A stretch of 64,000 nucleotides of DNA, from assembly GCF_003865135.1 (NCBI RefSeq), contig NZ_BHZC01000001.1:620001-684000 (forward strand). Reading direction: 5' to 3'. Positions 26,041 through 34,160 of this stretch are shown here, piece by piece (position 1 is the first letter of the stretch; every line of letters begins with the position of its first letter). A model generated the notes under the pieces. The model saw nothing but the letters and a program-made list of their open reading frames with translations. It was not told the DNA's origin and did not search any database. Both the position numbers and the translations under genes were made by a program. Source of the DNA: Streptomyces chrestomyceticus JCM 4735 (lineage in GTDB: Bacteria > Actinomycetota > Actinomycetes > Streptomycetales > Streptomycetaceae).

Positions 26041-26588
26041 CGTGGGCGACCTCTCTTCTTGTCGGGTGCGGGTGCCGTACATTGTTCCGGCGCACACCAG
26101 CAAGGACAAATAAGAATATGAAATCACCGCGCCCCGCCGGTTCGTAGATCGGAACAGGTGAGAAGAGCGGGAGAACCGTACCCTTTTGACGCGCCCGGCC
26201 GGGTAACACCGGGCCAGGGGCTACTTGTTCAGCCAAACGGTAACCCGGTCCGCGCGCACCGTCCAGAAAACGATCAGAAGTTCAACACCTCGCTCATTCC
26301 TGCATTTCGACGCGACCGACAATCTCGCCCATACGGACGGGACGCATCATTTTCCGGCAAGCGCGTAAATACTGGTTGACCGATAAGGACCGCGGGTATT
26401 GAGCACTCGTGCCGGAACAGGCCGACGAACCTCTGCTCATTCGTCCGGTCCGGAACAGCCGTCCGGTACGGAACAGCCGTCCGGCCCGAAGCCGCCGTCC
26501 GTCCGAAGCCGCGGGTGAGCACCGCCTCCGCAAGGACGGAATGCGCCGCGGGGCAAGGCCACGGTGCGGTTCTCCTGGGGGGAAAATC
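26041..26588. other. Divergent promoter region of the pyrimidine cluster
   Basis: This 548-bp gap lies between the two divergent operons. It holds exact 16-bp direct repeats CGGAACAGCCGTCCGG at 26451-26466 and 26469-26484, followed by weaker copies, about 105-140 nt upstream of the fused hydroxylase gene. I looked for a TPP riboswitch and saw neither its CTGAGA nor its ACCTGATC hallmark. The repeats are candidate activator sites. Confidence 0.5.
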
Positions 26589-29459
26589 ATGTCTCGAACC
26601 GGCTCCGGCGCTCGCACCGACACCCGCGTGGAGGTCACCTGCCAGGTCGACGGGGCGAGCCACTGTCTGCGCACCGAGCCGCGCGAGACGCTCGCGGGGC
26701 TGCTCGCCGCCCTCGGCTCCCCGGTCAGCACCGGCTGTGACCAGGGAGAGTGCGGGGTCTGCACGGTGCGCCTCGACGGACGGCCGGTACGGTCCTGCCT
26801 CGTCCTGGCCGCGCAGTGCCAGGGTGCGAGCATCCACACCGCACGCTCCGGCGCTCCGGCCCTGACCGGGGTGCGCGCGTGGCTGAGCGCCGCCTCGGCG
26901 CTCCAGTGCGGGTACTGCACACCTGCGTTCGTGACGCTGCTGACCGACACCGCCGACGCCGCGCACCGGACCGAGGAAACGGGCCCGGCAACCGTGGTCG
27001 GCACACCGGCACGCCACCGCATCAGCGAGGCGACCTGCCGCTGCACCGGCTACCCCGGCCTGGCCCACGCGGCGGCCGGCCTGGCGGCGGACACATCCCC
27101 TCCCGGTCACCCCCCGCGCGTCGAGGACGAGCGGCTGCTCACCGGCCGCGGCGACTTCGTCGGCGCCCGCGACCTGCCCGGCCAGTTGTGGGCGCGGGTG
27201 GTCCGCAGTCATGTCGCCCACGCGGCTCTCCTGCGCGTCGACGTACGGCGCGCACTGCACCACCCCGGTGTGTTCGCCGCGTACACCGCCGACGACCTGC
27301 CCGAGGCCATGCGCCTGCTCCACCGGGAGCTTCCCGCCCCTGCAGAACCGGTCCTCGCCACCACTGAACTCCGCTACGCGGGCCAGCCGGTGGCAGTGGT
27401 CCTGGCCAAGAGCGCCGCCGCCGCGGAGGACGGTGCGGAACTGGTCGATGTCGTGTGCGCCCCGCGCACCCCGCTGTCCGGCCCCGAGCACGGCACCGCC
27501 CACCTCGCCGACGACGACCCGCGCTGGATCGCCACCGTCCGCCAGCAGGTGGGCCCGGAACCGGCGGACGTAGAAGCCGCCGTCGTCCTCGCCCGTACCT
27601 TCCGTCTCCCCCGGCAGACCGCCATGCCGCTGGAGACCCGCGGCCTGCTCGCCGAGTGGGACGCCCGCGCTCCCCGCCTCACCGTGCACGGCGTCACCAA
27701 ACACCCGCAGCTCACCAGGGAACGGCTCGCCCGGGCTCTGGGTCTGGACCCCCGGCACATCAGTCTGCCCGCGGGGGACGTGGGCGGGGCGTTCGGCGTC
27801 AAGGGCGAGACCCACCCCGAGGATCTGCTCGTCCCCTGGCTCGCGATGCGCGCCGGGCGGCCGGTGAAGTGGCTGGAGGACCGGGCCGAACACGTCGTCG
27901 CGGCCCACCACTCTCGCGGCATGGTGTGGCGGGCCGAGCTGCGGGCCGGCCCGGACGGGCGCCTGCTGGGCGCCCGTGCCGAGATCGTCGCCGACGCCGG
28001 TGCGTACGTCCGCCCGCTCACCACCCTCCAGGCCCTGCTGGCCACGGCCCTGTTCCCCGGCCCGTACCGGCTCCCCCGCTACCGCGCGCGGGCCCGCTAC
28101 CTGCTGACCAGCCGGACCCCCGTCGGGCCGCTGCGGGCGCCCGGCCGGCTGGAGGCCGCTTTCGTGCGCGAACGCATGCTGGACCTGCTCGCCCACGAAC
28201 TGGGCCTCGATCCGGTCGAGGTACGTCGTCGCAACCTGCTGACCGCCGCCGACATGCCGTACGACGTCGGCACGGTGGGCGAGGGGCCGGTGCGCTACGA
28301 CAGCGGTGACTTCCTCGGCGCGTACGAGCGGGCGCTCCGCCGGGCCGGCACGGAACGACCGGGGCCGAGCGGCTTTCCAGGCGGCATGGCGCACGGTGCC
28401 AGCGACCCCGTGGTCCCCGGTGACGCTCCGGAGGGCGGGTGGCGACGCGGGACCGCGGTCGTGCCCTTCGTCGACAAGGCCGGTCTGGGCGGGGACGAGC
28501 GGGCGGTCGCCACTCTGCGGCCGGACGGCACCGTACGGATCGACGCGGCCGCCGCGCCCTCCGGGCAGAGCCACCGCACGACGCTCGCCCGAGTGGCGGC
28601 CACCGCGCTGGGCATCCCCTGCGACCGCGTCGAGATCGTGCTCGACGACCACACGTCGGGCGCCGTGGGACCGGGCACCTTCGCCAGCCGCACCGTGACG
28701 CACACGGGCAACGCCGTCCACGCGGCCTGTGTCGCCCTGCGGCGTCGCGCGGCCGAGTGGGCGCGGGCGGAGGGGGAGCAACCGGGTGACGCCGAGAAAA
28801 CAGCCTTCGGGGAGCAGGCCGCCGCCCGGCCCCCGGGCGCCGGCCGGGCCGCCGTCCCGCTCGACCGCATCGCGCGCCGGGGCGGTGCCGGGCTCCGGGC
28901 GGTCGGCCGGTACGCGATCGACGCGCACACCTACCCCCACGGGGCGGTGACCTGCGCCGTGGCGGTGGACCCGGAGCTCTGCCTGGTCCGGGCCGAGCGG
29001 CTCGCGATCTCCTGCGACGCGGGGCGGGTGATCGACGAGCGGGTGGTCCGCGGCCAGCTCGCGGGCGGTCTGGTCCAGGGGGTCGGCGCCGCGCTGCTGG
29101 AGGAGATCCGTTACGACGAGCAGGAGCAGCCGCTGGTCACCGGGTTCGGGGAGTACCCGCTCCTGCTGGCGGCGGACGTGCCCGACGTCGACGTCGACCT
29201 GCTGCCGCCCGCCGCTCCGACGGCCGGGACCCCGTACAACCCGCTCGGCGTCAAAGGCATCGGGGAAGCGGGGACCTCGGCCGCCGCCGCGGCGGTGGCT
29301 GCCGCGATATGCGCGGCCGTCCCGGAGTGGGCGCCCGCCATCGACCGGCTGCCCCTGTCCCCGGAGCATCTGCACGCCTCCGTGGACGCGCTCACCCGGC
29401 GGACCGGCGCCCGGCACCTGACGGGCCGCGGCATTCCCGCACCGAGGAGTGACACATGA
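26589..29459 (+). CDS. Fused [2Fe-2S] and molybdopterin subunit of a xanthine-dehydrogenase-family hydroxylase
   Basis: A 956-aa fusion. Residues 10-165 are a CoxS-like Fe-S subunit: plant-type cluster Cys 50, 55, 58 and 70 (CDQGECGVC...C) and a second cluster at C107, C110, C150 and C152. Residues about 175-950 are a CoxL-like molybdopterin subunit with GDVGGAFGVKGE and the catalytic Glu motif GVKGIGEAGTSA. These enzymes hydroxylate N-heterocycles or oxidise aldehydes using water. Fe-S and Mo subunits are usually separate, or all three are fused; this two-part fusion with FAD encoded separately is uncommon. ATG 26589 follows GGGGGG by 6 nt. It overlaps the next gene by 4 bp (ATGA). Confidence 0.9.
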   Translation: MSRTGSGARTDTRVEVTCQVDGASHCLRTEPRETLAGLLAALGSPVSTGCDQGECGVCTVRLDGRPVRSCLVLAAQCQGASIHTARSGAPALTGVRAWLSAASALQCGYCTPAFVTLLTDTADAAHRTEETGPATVVGTPARHRISEATCRCTGYPGLAHAAAGLAADTSPPGHPPRVEDERLLTGRGDFVGARDLPGQLWARVVRSHVAHAALLRVDVRRALHHPGVFAAYTADDLPEAMRLLHRELPAPAEPVLATTELRYAGQPVAVVLAKSAAAAEDGAELVDVVCAPRTPLSGPEHGTAHLADDDPRWIATVRQQVGPEPADVEAAVVLARTFRLPRQTAMPLETRGLLAEWDARAPRLTVHGVTKHPQLTRERLARALGLDPRHISLPAGDVGGAFGVKGETHPEDLLVPWLAMRAGRPVKWLEDRAEHVVAAHHSRGMVWRAELRAGPDGRLLGARAEIVADAGAYVRPLTTLQALLATALFPGPYRLPRYRARARYLLTSRTPVGPLRAPGRLEAAFVRERMLDLLAHELGLDPVEVRRRNLLTAADMPYDVGTVGEGPVRYDSGDFLGAYERALRRAGTERPGPSGFPGGMAHGASDPVVPGDAPEGGWRRGTAVVPFVDKAGLGGDERAVATLRPDGTVRIDAAAAPSGQSHRTTLARVAATALGIPCDRVEIVLDDHTSGAVGPGTFASRTVTHTGNAVHAACVALRRRAAEWARAEGEQPGDAEKTAFGEQAAARPPGAGRAAVPLDRIARRGGAGLRAVGRYAIDAHTYPHGAVTCAVAVDPELCLVRAERLAISCDAGRVIDERVVRGQLAGGLVQGVGAALLEEIRYDEQEQPLVTGFGEYPLLLAADVPDVDVDLLPPAAPTAGTPYNPLGVKGIGEAGTSAAAAAVAAAICAAVPEWAPAIDRLPLSPEHLHASVDALTRRTGARHLTGRGIPAPRSDT

Positions 29460-30469
29460 ACATGCCCCTGTACCCCAGTTTTCAGGACGCCTATCTCGCC
29501 CAGTTGCGGGAGACGTTCGAGAACTCCGCCTACCGCAACGCGCCGCGGGGATTCCGGAGCCGCGAGCGCATCGGCGTCGGTTTCGGCCTTCTCGATCCCG
29601 TCCAGCGGCATGTCACCCTGCCCGCCCGGCGGGCCAATCTCGTCTTCAATTATGCCGAGGCGCTCTGGTATTTGTCCGGGACGAACGGGCTGGATTTCAT
29701 CGGCCACTACGCGTCGAGCATCGCCCATTACTCGCAGGACGGCCGGACCCTGCAAGGCACCGCGTACGGCCCGCGCATCTTCCGGCACCCGCCAGACGGC
29801 CTGGACCAGTGGCAGAACGTGCTGAACACCCTGCGCGAGGACCCGGACAGCAAACGCGCGGTGATGCAGATCTTCACACCACGGGAACTGACGGTTCCCG
29901 GAAACATCGACGTCGCCTGCACCCTGGCCCTGCAATTCATGATCCGCGAAGGAAAGCTGTGCACGGTCGGATTCATGCGGGCCAACGACGCCTTCCGCGG
30001 CATGGTGAGCGACGTCTTCTCGTTCACCGTGCTCCAGGAGGTGATGGCCCGCGAACTCGGCCTCGGCGTCGGCTCGTACAGCCACCACGTCGGCTCCGTC
30101 CACGTCTACGACTCGGACGCACCATGGGCGGACCAGGTGCTGGCCGAGGCGGCGCGCAGCCCCGCCCCGACCACCGCGTTCCCCGCCATGCCGCCACAGG
30201 ACAACTGGCCCTTCATCCAAGAGGTCCTGAACTGGGAGGCCCGGCTGCGCACCGACTCCGTACGGCTGTCCCCCTCCGCGCTGGAACGGATCGACCTGCC
30301 GCCGTACTGGCGCAACGTCATCGGGCTCTTCGAGTGCTACCGACAGGTGCGGCACGGCACCGGCCTGGCACCGCAGGTGGCGGCCGTCCTGCCCGGCCTC
30401 CACCGCCGGGCGCTGGCCACCCGCTGGCCCCGGCACTTCGCCGGAGCGCTCGCGCAGAGCCGCACCTGA
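29456..30469 (+). CDS. Thymidylate-synthase-family CMP 5-hydroxymethylase-like enzyme
   Basis: A 337-aa thymidylate-synthase homologue. The nucleophile is C155 in DVACTLALQF. The helix RANDAFRGMVSDVFSFTVLQ aligns base for base with the thymidylate-synthase stretch SCDVFLGLPFNIASYALL, but the Asn that recognises uracil is Asp here (D186). This Asn-to-Asp change is the mark of cytosine-specific members such as phage dCMP hydroxymethylase and MilA (CMP hydroxymethylase of mildiomycin). It should add a hydroxymethyl group from methylene-tetrahydrofolate to C5 of a cytidine nucleotide. An N-glycosidase-like gene follows. It is not a housekeeping ThyA. Confidence 0.85.
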   Translation: MNMPLYPSFQDAYLAQLRETFENSAYRNAPRGFRSRERIGVGFGLLDPVQRHVTLPARRANLVFNYAEALWYLSGTNGLDFIGHYASSIAHYSQDGRTLQGTAYGPRIFRHPPDGLDQWQNVLNTLREDPDSKRAVMQIFTPRELTVPGNIDVACTLALQFMIREGKLCTVGFMRANDAFRGMVSDVFSFTVLQEVMARELGLGVGSYSHHVGSVHVYDSDAPWADQVLAEAARSPAPTTAFPAMPPQDNWPFIQEVLNWEARLRTDSVRLSPSALERIDLPPYWRNVIGLFECYRQVRHGTGLAPQVAAVLPGLHRRALATRWPRHFAGALAQSRT

Positions 30470-30588
30470 CGCGTCGTCCGTCCAACGGCGGCCCGCGCGG
30501 CCACCTCGTCCCTTCCCTGAAAGACGTACCCCGCAACACCGCGCCGGAGGATTCGGCCCGGTGAGTTGAACTCCCGATGGAGGACGGC

Positions 30589-31101
30589 ATGACATCCGAC
30601 AGCACCGCTACGCGCCCCACCGCCCTGCGCGAGGTATTCGTGGGCGGCCCCTTCCTTCAGCTCGTCGACCCCAAGACCGGATTGATGTCCGAATCCGACC
30701 GGCTGAAGTTCCACCGGCTCATCGAGCACTTCGAACAGCGCGGTGCCACGGTGTACAACGCGCACCGACGCGAGGCGTGGGGCGCGGAATTCCTCACGGC
30801 GGCCGAGGCCACCAAACGGGACTACCTGGAGATCAGCCGCTCCGACCTGTTCATCGCCTTCCCCGGAGTTCCGGCGTCGGCCGGTACCCACGTGGAGATC
30901 GGCTGGGCTAGCGCGCTGCGGAAACCGATGGTCCTGATGCTGGAGAAGGAACAGAAGCACACCTTCCTCGTCACCGGTCTGGAGAATCAGGCGAACGTGG
31001 AATTCATCTGGTTCGCCGACCCGACGGAGATCTACGCGCATCTGGACACGGCGGTCGACCGCGTTCTCGCGCGCAGCGGCGAACGGACCACCATCGGCTG
31101 A
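30589..31101 (+). CDS. Nucleoside 2-deoxyribosyltransferase-family N-glycosidase (MilB-like)
   Basis: A 170-aa protein of the NDT fold. The catalytic Glu is E103 in SAGTHVEIGWASALRKPMVLML, matching the S-G-T-x-x-E-x-G-x-A family motif. The N-terminal GGPFLQLVDPKTGLM forms the substrate loop. MilB and the bacimethrin homologue hydrolyse (hydroxymethyl-)CMP to free (hydroxymethyl)cytosine and ribose 5-phosphate. Adjacency to the CMP-hydroxymethylase-like gene gives the same pair, so release of 5-hydroxymethylcytosine is the likely reaction. GGAGG lies 5 nt before ATG 30589; an ATG 12 nt upstream is less well placed. Confidence 0.83.
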   Translation: MTSDSTATRPTALREVFVGGPFLQLVDPKTGLMSESDRLKFHRLIEHFEQRGATVYNAHRREAWGAEFLTAAEATKRDYLEISRSDLFIAFPGVPASAGTHVEIGWASALRKPMVLMLEKEQKHTFLVTGLENQANVEFIWFADPTEIYAHLDTAVDRVLARSGERTTIG

Positions 31102-31285
31102 CCTGCCGGCCGGTCCGGCGTACGGGCCGAGACGGAAGGCAAGCCGGACGGAACACCGCGTCCGGTCCCCGGCTCGGTCACGCACCGGTGGCACCACTGC
31201 CCTCGACGCACTGGCACAGAGACCACCGCGAACCACCTCAGGCCACCTCGGACCACCGCACCGATCGCTCCGGAAGGGGGCACCG

Positions 31286-32116
31286 ATGACAGCCGGCGTT
31301 CCGGTCTGTCTGACCATCGGTTCCAGCGACTCCAGCGGAGGCGCGGGAATCCAGGGAGACATCAAGGCATTTGCCTCGGTGGGCTGTTACGCGGCCACCG
31401 TCCTCGTCGGGATCACGGCGCAGAACACCAGCGGGGTGACCGGCCGCTGGCCCGTGCCCGTGGAGGCGGTGACGGCTCAGTTGCGCACCGTACGTGACGA
31501 CCTGCCGATCGCCGCGGTCAAGGTGGGGACGACCTGGAGCCCCGAACTCCTCGCGGCCCTCGCCCCCGAACTGGCCGGGTTCGCGGCCCATGGGGTGCCC
31601 GTGGTCGTGGACCCGGTCATGGTGACGGCCGCCGGTTCCTGGCTCTCGGCGGACACGGACGTCACCAAGGCCGTGATCCGCGACCTGTTCCCGTCCTCGG
31701 TGGTGATCACACCCAACCGCAGGGAGGCCGGTCTGCTGGCGGGCGGGGACGGTTCCCGCCGGGAGCTCGCCGAGACGATCGCGGGGCTGGGGGCGCCGAC
31801 GGTGGTCATCACACCGGGGCCGGGCGAGAGCGGGGACTGGTTCTTCGACGGCGAACGGCACGCGCACCTGCCCAGCGAACGGCACGACAACGCGGCCGAA
31901 CACGGCGTGGGATGCGCGCACTCCGCCCTGACCGCCGGCCTGCTCGCCCACGGCCGGCCGCTGGACCAGGCCGTACGGGAGGCCGGCGCACGGGCCGCCG
32001 CGGGCGTCCGCGCCGGGCTCGGTCACCTCGGCACGCGGGTACATCCGGTCGATGTCCTCGGTCTCGTGCACCGCGTACCGCCGGTGGAGGGGGAGGCCGA
32101 CGGGCGGTGGACGTGA
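31286..32116 (+). CDS. thiD: Hydroxymethylpyrimidine (phosphate) kinase, ThiD family
   Basis: A 276-aa ribokinase-fold kinase with TIGSSDSSGGAGIQGDIKAF at the N-terminus. The hydroxymethylpyrimidine-contacting Gln is Q46 in GITAQNTSGV, the phosphate-binding region is VDPVMV, and the anion hole with the catalytic Cys is EHGVGCAHSALTAG. The usual T-H-G-T-G-C-T stretch is altered around the Cys (H-G-V-G-C-A), which may reflect a modified pyrimidine. Housekeeping thiD normally sits with thi genes; here it follows CMP hydroxymethylase and N-glycosidase genes, so phosphorylation of a 5-hydroxymethyl aminopyrimidine is inferred. GGAAGGGGG precedes ATG. Confidence 0.88.
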   Translation: MTAGVPVCLTIGSSDSSGGAGIQGDIKAFASVGCYAATVLVGITAQNTSGVTGRWPVPVEAVTAQLRTVRDDLPIAAVKVGTTWSPELLAALAPELAGFAAHGVPVVVDPVMVTAAGSWLSADTDVTKAVIRDLFPSSVVITPNRREAGLLAGGDGSRRELAETIAGLGAPTVVITPGPGESGDWFFDGERHAHLPSERHDNAAEHGVGCAHSALTAGLLAHGRPLDQAVREAGARAAAGVRAGLGHLGTRVHPVDVLGLVHRVPPVEGEADGRWT

Positions 32117-32191
32117 GCACGCGCATGCTGGTGGGCCGGCGCGGAGCAACACAAGCTCGCCTCTGCACGAACACTTCTGAGGGCGCGTCAG

Positions 32192-32725
32192 CTACTCGTA
32201 AGAAACCAGTCCATCCTTCTCGCGCCACTCATCTTCGAGGATGCTGAACATGTCAGAGTCTCGCCAGCCGTCCCGGATCAGCGCGGTGTGACGATGACGT
32301 CCCTCCCACGTCATGCCGAGCTTGCGGAGCACCTGTGCCGATCCGAGGTTGCGCGGGTCACAAGTGGCATAGACGCGGTGGAGCCCAAGATTCGTGAACC
32401 CTCGCTCAAGCAGTTGCCGCCCGATCGCCGTTCCGACGCCTCGTCCCCAGACCCGAGGATGCACGGCATACGTGATCTCGCCCTGACGTTGCCCCCGGCT
32501 CCGGACGTGGAGCTCACCTACGCCGAGTACGTCGCCCTCGACACGCGCCGCATACACGAACCGCTGCTGAGGTGAGCGTGCCCAGGCATCGACCGCAGTC
32601 GCCACGAACGTGCGCGTTTGCTCCTCCGTGTTCGGCCCCCAAGCCTGGAAGCGGCAGACCTGGGCGAGGGAAGCCCAGGAGTGGACGGCTCGCCAGTCTG
32701 CGAGTTCGATCCTGCTCAAGGTCAC
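32192..32725 (-). CDS. GNAT acetyltransferase, RimJ/RimL-like
   Basis: A 177-aa GNAT protein. The acetyl-CoA loop is HPRVWGRGVGTAIGRQLLERGF, preceded by the ELHVRSRGQRQGEITYAVHP strand pair and followed by LGLHRVYATCDPRNLGSAQVLRKLGMTWEG, the classic RimJ/RimL end. The acceptor is unknown: protein N-terminus, antibiotic or amine are all possible. GTG 32725 fits the family N-terminus; the frame is open further upstream without a ribosome site. It is convergent with the ThiD gene and may be an unrelated neighbour. Confidence 0.78.
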   Translation of the reverse strand: MTLSRIELADWRAVHSWASLAQVCRFQAWGPNTEEQTRTFVATAVDAWARSPQQRFVYAARVEGDVLGVGELHVRSRGQRQGEITYAVHPRVWGRGVGTAIGRQLLERGFTNLGLHRVYATCDPRNLGSAQVLRKLGMTWEGRHRHTALIRDGWRDSDMFSILEDEWREKDGLVSYE

Positions 32726-32858
32726 CAGAGAGCGAACCACAAGCTGATCTTGCCAGACGCGTTCGCGTCGATCCACCGATACTGACGCGCCAGGCAGCCC
32801 AAGTACGCCCGGCTGTGCCAGAACCCCGGCGGTCCCCGACGGCACCGGCCGGGACGGC

Positions 32859-34160
32859 TCAGCACTTCCCGGCGGCCGGGGACGGCTCCTGTGCCGGAGC
32901 GTCCAGGGCCGGCGTGTTCAGGATGCGGAGCAGGGGGATCAGGGTGAGTGCGGTGAGCACGGCAGCCAGGGCGAACACCGGGCGTGGGCCGGTCAGTTCG
33001 GCGAGCCCGGCGGCCAGCGCGGCGCCCAGCGGCATACCGCCCCAGCCGAGGCACCGGATGGCGCCGCTGATCCGGCCCAACTGGCCCTGCGGGGTGAGGC
33101 GTTGGCGCAGTGAGATGACCTCCACGTTCCACAGTCCGCTGCCCACCCCTCCGAGGAACGTGGCGAAGGCGATCACCACGACGTCGGCGCTGACGGCAGG
33201 GGCGCCCAGCATGACGACGCCGGCCACCACGTCCGTGACCAGGATCCAGCGGACACCCAGCGTGCGGGCCAGGCGCGGGGCCAACGCGGCGCCGAGCACG
33301 GCGCCGGCGCCGAGAGTCGTCAGCAGCAGTCCGTAGCCGAACGGGGACAGGCCGACCGGACCCTGGACGGTGTACACGACCAGTACGGCGAGCCAGGCGC
33401 TCCAGCAGCCCGCCATGACCGTGCTCATGAGTGTCAGCGTGCGCAACGGCCGGTTGCGCCAGAGGATTCTCAAGCCCGCGGTGAGCAGGTGCCGCCTGCG
33501 CCCGTCGAGCCCGTCAGGTGACGCGTCCTGGACCACCGGCCGGTACTTCCCGTGCAGCATCAGCATGGCGCAGGCCGCGGCGGCATAGAGTCCGCCGGCG
33601 CCGCCGACCGCCCACGCCGGGCCGACGGCGACCAGCAGCCCGCCCAGCGGCAGCCCCACGAACTCGTTCAGTACCGACTCCGTACCCCGGATCCAGGAGT
33701 TGGCCCACTCCAGCCGGTGGCGTGGCACCACCGAGGGGACGAGTGCGGTCGTGGCGATGTCGGCGACGGCCTCGCCGACCGCCAGACAGCATGCGACCAG
33801 GTAGAGGGCGTAGAGAACGAACAGGGCGGTGGCGTGGAGCAGGAGGGCGGCCAGAAGGACGGCCAGCGCCGCCGCGCGGAACAGGTCGAAGAAGATGATC
33901 AGTTGGCGCCGGTCCATGCTGTCGACGAGCAGACCGACCGCCAGCGGCGCCACCGCCCAGGGCAGCGTGTGCGCCAGCTTCGCCCCCGCGACCAGGCCCG
34001 AGGACGCCGTCAGTTGTACGGCGAGCAACGGGATCAGGGCCAGCACCAGACCGTCGCCGAGGTTCGCCGCCGCCGTCGCGGCCCACAGGCGCACGAAGAC
34101 CCGACCGCCCCCGCGATGGCCGGGACGGCCGGATCGGCGCTGTTCCGCTGATGTCAGCAC
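32859..34160 (-). CDS. MFS exporter (12 TM)
   Basis: A 433-aa major facilitator. The first helix has RLWAATAAANLGDGLVLALIPLLA and the loop motif is DSMDRRQLIIFFDLFRA. VVPRHRLEWANSWIRGTESVLNEFVGLPLGG is the MFS_3/transmembrane secretion effector-like segment found in exporters near biosynthetic genes. Its GTG overlaps the end of the upstream 159-aa gene by 7 bp, so the two form an operon. A LysR gene diverges from them. It may be a second export route for the pyrimidine product; the link is positional only. Confidence 0.84.
   Translation of the reverse strand: MLTSAEQRRSGRPGHRGGGRVFVRLWAATAAANLGDGLVLALIPLLAVQLTASSGLVAGAKLAHTLPWAVAPLAVGLLVDSMDRRQLIIFFDLFRAAALAVLLAALLLHATALFVLYALYLVACCLAVGEAVADIATTALVPSVVPRHRLEWANSWIRGTESVLNEFVGLPLGGLLVAVGPAWAVGGAGGLYAAAACAMLMLHGKYRPVVQDASPDGLDGRRRHLLTAGLRILWRNRPLRTLTLMSTVMAGCWSAWLAVLVVYTVQGPVGLSPFGYGLLLTTLGAGAVLGAALAPRLARTLGVRWILVTDVVAGVVMLGAPAVSADVVVIAFATFLGGVGSGLWNVEVISLRQRLTPQGQLGRISGAIRCLGWGGMPLGAALAAGLAELTGPRPVFALAAVLTALTLIPLLRILNTPALDAPAQEPSPAAGKC

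Noticed and set aside
26041..26588. TPP riboswitch controlling the thiamine-like cluster
   Set aside because: Neither the CTGAGA nor the ACCTGATC signature, nor the paired helices around them, was seen on either strand here or in front of the ThiD gene.
26274..29417. A 1047-codon open frame on the minus strand
   Set aside because: It is the antisense shadow of the fused Fe-S/Mo hydroxylase; GC-rich codon bias keeps the opposite frame open. No domain or start site supports it.
21906..32116. Identity with the bacimethrin cluster
   Set aside because: No O-methyltransferase or thiaminase I gene is visible, and the Mo hydroxylase and alcohol dehydrogenase are extra, so a bacimethrin assignment is not supported.
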